Translations under genes and position numbers: made by a program
Notes under the pieces: generated by a model
The model's database searches: none
What the model was told of the DNA's origin: nothing
Seen by the model: only the letters and a program-made list of their open reading frames with translations
Source: Edaphochlamys debaryana
Taxonomy: Eukaryota; Chlorophyta; Chlorophyceae; Chlamydomonadales
Reading direction: 5' to 3'
Assembly (NCBI GenBank): GCA_016858145.1
Contig: JAEHOE010000055.1
Coordinates: 310,001-374,000 of the forward strand
DNA: 64,000 nucleotides
In this document: positions 55,101-64,000 of the stretch, piece by piece
Numbering within the stretch: position 1 is the first letter of the stretch
Layout of the letters: every line of letters starts with the position of its first letter

Positions 55101-58100
55101 TGCGGAGGCGGGGGCCGCTGACGGCCGCCTTGCGGGGGCGCAGGCCGCCGTGGCGGCCGAGGAGCAGGACCATGGGGAGGAGGGGGCGGGGGCGGAGCGC
55201 TTGAGCGGCGGCACTGCGGCAGCTGCCGTGGCAGCGGCGGCGGAGGTGGAGGCGGCGGAAGCAGAGAGGGAGGCGGCTGCAGCAGAGGCCGAGTATGCGG
55301 AGGCGGAGGCGGAGGTGGAGGCAGGGGAGCAGACCCAGCTTGTCCCCGCGCAAGTCCTGCCGCAGCCCCCGGCCCATAGGGCTGAGGGCCCTGCGGTCGC
55401 CCCAACAGCGGCGACGGAGGCGGGCATCGCCCATCCCGCCCTCCGGGCCGTCGCCGCCGTCGCTCCAGCCGCCCGTCCTCGTGCCGTCGCCGCCGCCGTC
55501 ACCGCCGTCGCTGCCTCCACCGGGACAGCCGATGTGGCGAACGTCGTTGTCGCTGACCGGCTCTCGCTGATCTCCTCCGTGGGGCCCGCCGCAGCCTCCG
55601 CGCCCGCCACTGCCACGGCCGTGCCCGCAGCCGCCACCTCCCCACCCCAGGCAGCGGCGGGGCCTCTGGGGGGCGCAGCGGAGGCGACTGAGGCAGGGGC
55701 TCCTCCGCCTGCTGCCGCTGTGGCGGGTGCGGGTGCGGGTGCGGCTGGGGCGCCTGCGCTCGCGCCCGTGGACGCAGCTGCCGCGGCGGAGCTGGAGCCA
55801 GAGCGGCAGGCGGAGGCGGAGGCAGAGCCGGCGGCAGAGCTTGAGCCGAAGGCAGAGCCAACGCCGGAGCCGGAGGCGGAGCCAACGCCGGAGCCGGAGG
55901 CGGAGCCAACGCCGGAGCCGGAGGCGGAGCCAACGCCGGAGCCAGAGCGTGAGGCCGAGCAGGAGGCTGAGCCGGCGGTGGAAGTGGAGGCCGGGGCAGA
56001 GCTCCCGGCAGGTGTGGAGGGCGTTGGCGCTGCGGAAGCGGGGGCCGCCGACGGCAACCCTGTGGAGGCGGCGGTCGCCGAGGCGGCGGTGGGGCAGGCG
56101 GAGGAGGCCGCCGAGGCGGCCGACGAGGAGGACCAGGAAGAGGAGGCGGGGGAGGCGGAGCGGCCGATGGTGGAGGGCGAGGGCCTTGTGCTGCCTGCGC
56201 TGCCGGTCCTGGGACCGGTGCTGGGGGGGAAGCGACCTCGCCGCGTTCAGGTGAGAGTGGCCCTAGCTAATCTGGGGCTTGGGGCCCTACCACAGGTGGG
56301 AAAGCAATGTCAGCACACCAATGTCACAAACCGCCTTGAACGCTTGAACACTTGATTCTAGGCTAGCAGGTTGCGTTTCGTGGTGCATGCTGCTTGCTGT
56401 GCGCGGTGCACGGCCCTCCAAGCTCTAAGCACAAGGCTTGCGGTGCCCCTTGCTTCCTATCAAGCCGTGCCGCCTGCTGAGCCGTGCCCTCCCTTGATGC
56501 CTCTGCAGGGGCACCACCGTGCCGCCGCCGCCATCGCGAGGTCGCCCACCGCTTCCGCCGCCACATCACCCAGCGTCGCCGCAGCCGTCGAGCAAGAGGC
56601 GGCGACGGTACTGGAAGCCGCGGCGGCGGCGGTGGCGGCGTTCGCCGCCAACGCTGACGAGGACGCGGCGGCGGCAGACGAAGAGCTACGGCTCCTGTAC
56701 GAACGCCGCGGCCACCGTCCCGCCTCCGCCGCCGGAGCTGCCGCCGCAGGCGCCGGCATTGCCGGAATCCAGATCCAGCCTGATCTGTACGACAGCGAAG
56801 ATGAGGCGGCGGGGCTGGAGGGGCTGGAGGAGGCTTTGGGGCTGGGGCTGGGGCTGGGGCTGGAGGAAGACGAGGAGTCGGCGGGGCTGGAGCGGCGGCG
56901 GCGGGGGGCGGCGGCGGTGCGGGCGGCACGCCAGGCGGCGGAGGAGGCGGAGCGGGAGGCGGCGGCCCTGGAGGAGGCGCTGACGCAGGCCGCCACACTG
57001 CTGGTGGAGAGCCAGCGGGCGGCGGAGGCGGCGGAGGCGGAAGAGGAGGCGGCGGAGGCGGAGGCGGCGGAAGCGGATGAGGCAGCGGAGGCAGCGGAAG
57101 CGGAGGCGGAAAGCGAGGTGGAGGAGGATGCCGGGGAGGAGGGCTTGGAGGAGGCCGTGGCTGCGGCTGTTGCGGGGCTGGGTCCGGAGGCGGGTCGACG
57201 GACAGCCGCCCAGGCTCAGGCGGCCGAAGCGGCGGCGCGGGCGGCCGAAGCGGAGGCCGAAGCGGAAGAGGCAGAGGCGGAGGCGGGCGAGCTGGAGGCG
57301 GCGTTGGAGGCAGCGGTGGCGGAGGCGGCGGAGGCAGCGGATCTGCCGGAGCCGCTGGCGGCTGCGGCGGAGGGAGAGGCAGAGGGAGAGGACCTAGGGC
57401 GCCCTGTGGCGGGCATTGTGATACAGATGAACTTCCTGCCTCGGGCGACGGTAGAACAGGCAGCGGCGCGGGTGGTCGAGGTGGCCGAGGCATTCGAGGC
57501 TGCCGTGGCCGAGGCTCGAGCGGCCCCGTTGGCGGATGCGGAGGCGCCGCCGCCGCCGCCAGGGGCAGAGGACGCCGCGCCCTCGCCGCCGCCATCCCCA
57601 GCCGCTGCCCCGCAGCCGCCGCCGCCGGCGGCAGAAGAAGAGCAGGCGCGCCGCCAGCGCCGCCGCCGCCGCTGGCACGTCCCGCCAATGCGAGAGATCC
57701 TCATGCACCAAGACGAGCAGCAAGCTGACGGCGAGGGCCTGTTGGCGGAGCCGCCGCCGCCAAGGACGCCACCGCCGCCGCAAACGCCGCCGCCGCAACT
57801 CGAGCCGGCGGCGGCGGCGGCGGCTGAGGTGGGGTACGGCACCCGAGTCGAGGCGGTGTGGATTCGGGCTTTCTCAGTGGAGCCAGTGATCGAGGAGCCG
57901 CCGTCAGAGGCCGAAGCCGACGGCGAGATGGCGGCGGCAGCAGCGGCGGCGGCGGCGGCAAGGGTGACGGTGGCGGCGGCGGCGGCGGCGGCCGTGGAGG
58001 TTAGCCCGACGGCGGCTCAGGGCCGGCTGCGGGTGTCCGTGCTGAGCGGCGGCGACGGCGGTGTAGCAGGAAGAGGGCGGGCGGCGGTGACGTCGCCGCC

Positions 58101-61100
58101 AACAGGTCGGGTGGCGGACCTGTTTGGCGAAGCGGCGACGGTGCCTTTGGGAGCGGCGGCGGCGCCGTTCGTGGTAGAGCCCCTGATCCAGGAACCCAGC
58201 ACTGCGACTGGGACTGCCTCCGCTGGCGGCGGCGGTGATGGGGCCGTCAGCAGCGGCGCCCGCCTGCTGGTCGCCTCCCCGGCTCCTGCCGCCGCCGCCG
58301 CCGCCGCCGCCGCTGCCGCCACGCCCTCCTCCGTCAGGCGGCGGCGCACCAAGCTCCTCGGCAACATGGGCACCGTCAGCCTCTTCGCATCGCCGCCGCC
58401 GCCGCCGCCGCAGCGGCAGCAGCGGCCGACGCCGTCGACGGCGGCGGCGCCGCCGCCAGCGACGGCGGCTCGTCCGGCAGCGCAGGCCGCGGTCTTGCCG
58501 ATGCCCATGGCGCCGGTGGAGGCGGCTATGGCGACCCCGGCAGCCGCCCGCCGTGCGCCTTTCCAGCCTGCGGTAGCGGCGACGGCGGCGGCGGAGGCTG
58601 AGGCGGCGGAGGCGGAGGGCGGCGGAGAAGAGGGCCTTGACTTGGTGGAGTCCCCTGACTTGGTCCCGCCAGGTGAGGTGTGGACGGTGCAGGGCGTGGG
58701 GCGTGTGGGGGCGCGTGATGCTTCTGCCTTCTGGCAGCAAGGCTAGACAGCTAGCATGGGGACTCATTGGGGCCACTCCATAAGTGTGCTGAATGCAGAG
58801 AACCGCCCCAACCCTCGCTAACCCAGTCCCACCTCTCTCGCCCGACGACTTGCTCCCAGGTATGGACACCGCCGCAGCGCTGGCGCGTGGCTTCATCGCC
58901 GCCGGCACAGGCACCCCACCCGACGAGGCGGAGGCGGCGGAGGCGGCGGAGGCGGGTGCAGAGTGGGAGCAGGAGGCCCCCGCCGCCGGCTCCGCAGCGC
59001 GCCGCCGCCATCGGCCGCACACGCACGCTGCGGCGGCGGAGGCGGAGGCGGAGGGGGCGGCTGCTGCCGGCATCGAAGCCGATGCTGACCTGCTCTTCGA
59101 CCCGAACCAGGTAAGGCAGAGGCGGAGGGGGCTGCGGGCGCTGGGGTAGCGGTTCATACCGACTTGCGCTTCATTTGACCCAAACCAGGTTGGGGCAGAG
59201 CGCGGTCCTAGCAAGCTGTGCCGGAGTAGAAAGAAAGACCCCGCGACCCTTCCGGCCTCCTCGCAACACTGCAACACTGCAGTGACTCCATTACTACAAC
59301 TGCAAAGGCGACCACGCCCTTCCACCCTGCAGGTCCGCAGCGGCGCCCAGCCCGCTGCCGCCATGTCACTCTCCGCCCACGCCCACGCCCCGGCCCACCC
59401 CCACGCCGTGCCTGCTTCGGCGGGTCTCGCGGGGGGCGAGGGCGAGGGCGAGGGCCGGTACCTGTACCGGGCAGAGGAGGAGCTACCGATGGCCCGTGGC
59501 CGTGACCTCCAGCCCCCACGTGGGGAGGGTGTGGGGGAAGGCGTGGGTCAGCATGCAGAGGAGGAGGAGCAGCAGGAGGAGGTGGAGCCTGTACGAGTGG
59601 ACGAGGGCTTGCCACCGGGGCGGCGTCTGGAGCGGCAGAGGGAGATGCGGCGGCAGCGCGACTCGGTGGCGGCGGCGGCGGAGCGCGCCGTCGCCGCAGC
59701 GGACGCCGCCGCCGCCGCTGCGACGGAGCCGCCGGCGGCGCCAGCTGAGGCGGAAGAGGCAGGGGCGGCGGGTGATGAGGAAGCACCGTTCCTGCCGGGT
59801 GACGTGGCGGGTCCTGCGCCGTCTGACGTCAGCGGCGGCGGCGTCAAACGCGCCGCTGAGGTGTCGGCGGAGGGTGCTGCGGCGGCGGAGGCGGCGGAGG
59901 CTGCCAGCAGGGGTGGCAAGAGCGGCGCACGCAAGCGGCAACGCCAGGCCGCCGCAGCGGCGCCGCCGCCGTCGACGATCACCGGCGTCCTCACCCGTCG
60001 CGGCGCCGCCGCCGCTGCTGCTGCTGCCGCTGCCGCCGCCGCCACCGGGGTGGTGAAGCCGGCATCGCCCAGCCGTGCGGCTAAGCCCGCGCCGCCGTCG
60101 GCCCGAGCCCCGGCTCCCGCCGGCACACCTCCCGCCAGCCCTTCGAAGCCGGCGGCCAAGAAGGCAGCGACGGCGGCTGCCGCCGCCACCCCCGCCGCCG
60201 CCGCCCCTGCCGCCGCCCCTGCCGCCGCCGCTGCCGCCACGGCCACGCCGCCGCCGCCGTCGTCCCAGCGTAAAAAGCGGCCCACGAAGCTCCTAGGCAG
60301 GATGGGCGTCGTCAGCCTGGTCGACATGCTTCGCGCCGCCGCCACCCCTGCCGCCGCCGCCGCTCCCGCTGCAAACGGTGTGCCGACGGCCCCACCGCCG
60401 CCGCCGCCGCCTCGCGGGGCCGTACCGCCGACGGCACCGGCGGCTGGCCCCACACCAGCGCCCGTGGCCCCCGCGTCGCCCGGCCCCTCCGCCGGCGCCG
60501 CCGCCGGCCCCGCCACCGCCGCCGCCGCTACGGCAGGCGGCAGGGGCGGCGGCTCACCCGTTGCAAGAGGCGGCAGGGGCGGGGGCAGGGGCAGGGGCGC
60601 ATCGCTGTTTGCTGCCCTCCGTGCGGAGCGCAAGCGGCCCCGGGAGGAGCCCCACGGCGAGGCGGGACAGGGACAGGGCGGCGCGGAAGGGGAGGAGGCA
60701 GCGCCGGCGGCCGCGACGGTGCCGCAACCAGTCTCAGTCCCAGCGGCGGCTGTGACCCCGCATGTAGCCCAAGAGCCGCCAGCAGCCTCACCCGGGCCTT
60801 CCCGCAAGCGGGGTCTGGAGCAACCGACATCCGCGGAGCCGCCCGCGGCGGCAGGGGCCGGAGCTGCAGCTGATGCGGCGGCGGAAGCGGGGCCAGGTCC
60901 TTCCGCCCTTGCGGAGGGGGCGCAGGTGGTCCCGGCTGTGAAGCGGTTCAGGCTGGGGCCTGGGGCCGCCCGGCCGTCGGCGTCGCCCCCCGCACCGCAA
61001 GCAGCTCTGGGGCAGGCGGAGGAGGAGGCAGCGGGTATGAAGAAAGCTCGGGCGGCAGAGGAGGAGGGAGGGAAGGAGGAGGTGCGAGCGGAAGAGGCAG

Positions 61101-63270
61101 GAAAATACAAGCCGGCAGAGGTGGCAGAGGAGGAGGAGGACGGGGGCTACGACGGCTATGACGCCTTCGGGCCCTCCCCCTCGCCGCCATCGCCCGCTCG
61201 TGAGGAGGCAGAGGCGGGACCAGCCCAGGCCCAGGCCCAGGTGGCCCAGGCCCAGGCCCAGGCCCAGCAGGCTCCAAGCGGTGCTCCCGCTGCGCCCGCG
61301 CCCGCCCCAGCTGCCGCAGGGCCGCCCGCGCATCCCGCTCCTCAGGCGGCGGCGCCGCCACCGTTTCCTCAGCCCCTAGCAGCAACCCAGCCCGCCCCAC
61401 AGGCGGCGCTCGCTCAGCCCCCGGCCCCAGCTCAGCCCCAGCCCCAGCCCCAGCGCCACCTGCAGGCCCAGCCCCAGGCCCAGGCCCCCACGCACCCTGC
61501 CTCCCTCCTCGCCTCCCTCCCCGGCTCGCAGCCCGGCGCCGGCCCCCGCACCACCCGCGTCAAGGCGGCGGCGGCGGCCCTGGCGGCGGCCTCCCAGCAG
61601 GTTGCCTCTCAGCGCGCCGCCTCCCAGCAGGCCCCTTCGCAGCAGGCCCCTTCGCAGCACGAGGCGCCTGCGGGAGTCAGTCAGGGAGCCCCTGGGGCTG
61701 GCGGAGCCCAGGGCGCCGCCGGCCCCAGCACTGCCGCTGCTGGCGGCCCGGGCCCCGGGCCGCTCGGCTCTCAGGGCCTGGGCCTGGGCCTGGGCCTGGG
61801 CTTGGGCCTGGGCGGGTCCCAGGGCAGCGCCGGCGGCGGCCCCGCCGCCAGCGGCCAGGCTCGGCAGTTGGTGGGCCGCGCCGCCGCCGCTCTGCAGCGG
61901 GCCATGGGGCTGTCCCAGGGCTCGCAGGGCTCCCAGGGCTCGCGGGGATCGCGGCGCGCTGGGGGCACGTCTCGGGGCCGGGCGCCCGCCGCAGCGCCCG
62001 GCGCGACTGCGTCCCCCAAGGGCCGAGCGGCGGCGGTGCCGTCGGGTGCGGCAGCGGCAGGGGCTGGAGCAGGCCCCTCGGCTCCCGCTGCCGCGGCGCT
62101 CGTAGCGGCGGCGGCGGCGGCCCGGGCCGGCGGCGGCGGCTCCCAGTCCCAGCGGAGCGGCGGCTCCGCCGGGGCCTTCAGGGTCGCCGCCGTGGTGCCG
62201 GCGCGCGGGGGTCTGGCGGGCGTCCGTCAGAGCCAGAGCCAGGGCCGTGCAACGGGCGGCGGGGGCCGCGGAGGCCGCGGAAGGGCAGGAGCCGCAGGAG
62301 GAGGAAGGGGCCGAGGAGGAGGAGGCGGAGGCGGCAGGGGCCGGCGTGTGACTCACAGCGAGAGGGCGGGGCTGGTGCTGCCGGTCGCCCGGATCCGGTC
62401 GGGGCTGAGGGAGGGGCCCACCCGGGGCGCTCGTATCAGCGCAGGTGGGTTGTCGTGCCTGCTTTTCCCCGTGTCACACGCCTCCGCTCAGTGCACGTGG
62501 GCCGCGGGGTCGGGGTCGGTGGGGGGCGGAATCAGGGGAGAGCGAAAGAAGCACGTGTGCGGGTGCGGTGAGAGGAGCAAGGCTCCCAGGAAGCATTGCC
62601 CCCACCATGCTGTTACTGCTGGTGCTAAACCGATTCCCCATGTCACACGCCTCTCCCACCACACACACCCGCAGGCGCGCCCGTGTTTCTGGCGGGAGCG
62701 CTCGAGTTCCTGGTGGTGAGCCGGGGCCGCATGGGGAGGGGAGGAGCTCCACAGCTGATGCTGAGGCGGTATTCACATCCAGGAAATGCAGGGGGCGCTA
62801 GTCTAGCGAGTCCTGCGTTTTGCGCGCACCTTCCCGCCCCCCCCCCTTCTCCCCTCCCCCTCAGGCTGAGGTCCTGGAGCTGGCTGGCAACGCGGCTCGC
62901 GACATGGGCCGCCGCCGCATCAGCCCGCGCCACATCTCCCTCGCGGTAGGGGTCGGGGACGGGAGGGGAGGAAGGGCCGGCCAGTCGGAGTCGGCTTGTG
63001 TTGGAGTGGCCTGCGTGCGCCCTTCACGTATACTGGTCTCCGTCCTCTCGGCCCTCGCCCGCCTCTCTCCGTGCCTTATCACCTCTCCCCTCCCCCGCCT
63101 CTCTCCGTGCCTTATCCCCTCTCCCCCTCACGCCCCCTCCCCCATTCCCCCCCCCCTGTCAGGTCCACGGGGACGCCGAGCTGGACTCCCTCCTGCGCAG
63201 TGCCGTACTGCCGGGAGGGGGGGTGCAGCCGGGCATACTGCCGCAGCTGCTGAGGCGGGCGGGGGCGTGA
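50033..63270 (+). CDS. Giant low-complexity protein with C-terminal histone H2A fold (3836 aa)
   Basis: Exons: 50033-52333, 52629-54056, 54226-56250, 56509-58672, 58860-59110, 59333-62444, 62675-62715, 62865-62945 and 63163-63270. They total 11511 nt, with all eight junctions in phase. Start context is GCAGCCATGG. Residues 1-~3730 are Ala/Pro/Gly/Gln/Glu-rich. A strongly acidic block lies at ~54620-54790. TKLLGNMGTVSL (residue ~2533) and TKLLGRMGVVSL (~3042) form a conserved pair. An RGG-like stretch comes just before the histone part. The end is H2A: SERAGLVLPVARIRS, GARISAGAPVFLAGALEFLV, AEVLELAGNAARD, RRRISPRHISLAVHGDAELDSLL and GGGVQPGILPQLL, split over four exons. Canonical H2A has E-E-E-D-E-E in the acidic patch; here one Glu is Ala (HGDAEL for RNDEEL). 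The fold itself is certain. That the whole upstream frame belongs to it rests on phase continuity and is likely but unproven. Function unknown; a chromatin role is inferred. Confidence 0.75.
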
Positions 63271-63588
63271 GGGGGGGTGAGGGCTGGAGGGAGACCTGGG
63301 GAGACGGGAATGCGGAGAAGAGGGCGGGGGGGCTGAGGGCAGGAGGTAGGGGACCCGTAGACCCGAAGGTCTGGAGAGGGCTGAGAAGACGAGAGGTGTT
63401 GAGGCAAGCCAGGCGGGGGAGGTTGCGAGGGCGCAGTGCGGGACATGGTCGGACCGAGGGCGGGGCGAGAAGGCTGCCCAGAGGCGGGCTTAGTCCTGAG
63501 AAGGGTCTGGATTGCAAGGGCGCAGTGCAGCGGGTGGTGGTAGGGGGCCATGGAGTTGCGGGCAAGTTGGCGTGTGTTGCGGGTGTGT

Positions 63589-63593
63589 GTAAG
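63589..63593 (+). terminator. Polyadenylation signal TGTAA of the H2A-fold gene
   Basis: TGTAA about 320 bp after the stop codon at 63268-63270, a normal 3' UTR length for Chlamydomonas, whose usual polyadenylation signal is TGTAA. Confidence 0.5.
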
Positions 63594-64000
63594 ATGAGGT
63601 CGGGGAAGGGCTCCGTTCAGGGGATAAAGGGGATTCTGTGCTCGCAGGGGCCGTGCAGCGTAGTCCGGACGATGACGAAGGGGTATGCAGCTGAGCGCGC
63701 TGTCGCAACGCGAGAGAAGAAGGCAGGGCATACAGGGGATGGAGGTCGCTCACTGGCCCTCAGCTCCCCATACATCCACAGCACTCCCTTGGCGACATGT
63801 GCTGCCGTACGTTACCAGAATCTCGTGGCCTCGCTCGTGCTGACCGTGGATGTCGAGCCAGCTCCTTAGCCTGCGACGGATGCGAACAGCGGTGTGACCT
63901 TATGGCGGAGGCGCGGCCTTGCGTGTAGCGCAATCCATCAGCGAGCATGCCGGCCCAGACCCCCGTTTTGATTGGGGGCGCTGTAGCCACAGCTGCGCTA
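63594..64000. other. Right-edge region, no gene recognised
   Basis: Downstream of the presumed polyadenylation site. The open frames on both strands have no recognisable motif. Confidence 0.5.

Noticed and set aside
54203..61110. Several minus-strand open frames of 400-520 codons opposite the giant gene
   Set aside because: Expected shadows of GC-rich, stop-poor coding sequence; no splice continuity and no domain.

Overview
The window is nuclear DNA of a green alga close to Chlamydomonas (volvocine lineage). The evidence is very high GC, short spliceosomal introns with Chlamydomonas-type splice sites, a TGTAA polyadenylation signal, a recognisable ciliary gene (IFT46), chloroplast/thylakoid-type leaders, Ala/Gly/Pro-rich proteins and GC-rich minisatellites. 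No rRNA, tRNA or CRISPR was seen. Exon models were built by hand: I required GT(or GC)...AG borders and a frame that closes across every junction.

Region 1 (1-22000) holds a family of Pmp-like right-handed beta-helix membrane proteins. Two genes stand head to head: a partial one on the minus strand (signal-peptide exon 3436-3514, second exon running off the left edge) and a complete one on the plus strand (6997-19054, 11 exons, 2396 aa). Their promoters, signal-peptide exons and most of intron 1 form a large, almost identical inverted repeat (about 1641-4023 and 6482-8930), while the ectodomain exons have diverged. Intron 1 carries a minisatellite in both genes (42-bp and 30-bp units) and a hAT-like MITE; a second MITE lies in the shared promoter. 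A third copy (20033-21439, minus) is a broken chimera of the second exon and the last exon.

Region 2 (22300-26200) is a complete minus-strand gene for a DEDDy 3'-5' exonuclease with a C-terminal Cys/His motif.

Region 3 (27270-41900) holds three copies of one beta-helix gene with a chloroplast leader and a twin-arginine thylakoid signal. Copy A (minus) has a shortened 5' end. Copy B (plus) is 5'-truncated at a 28-bp minisatellite. Copy C (minus) is complete (445 aa). B and C are tail to tail with homologous 3' flanks that surround a decayed retroelement-like fragment. A small coiled-coil membrane protein gene lies between A and B.

Region 4 (44500-64000) holds an ILR3-like (subgroup IVc) bHLH transcription factor gene (minus), IFT46 (minus), and, divergent from IFT46, a giant plus-strand gene (50033-63270, 9 exons, 3836 aa). 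The last ~107 residues of that protein are a histone H2A fold behind ~3700 residues of low-complexity, partly very acidic sequence. This H2A fusion and the mosaic inverted Pmp gene pair are the most unusual things in the window.
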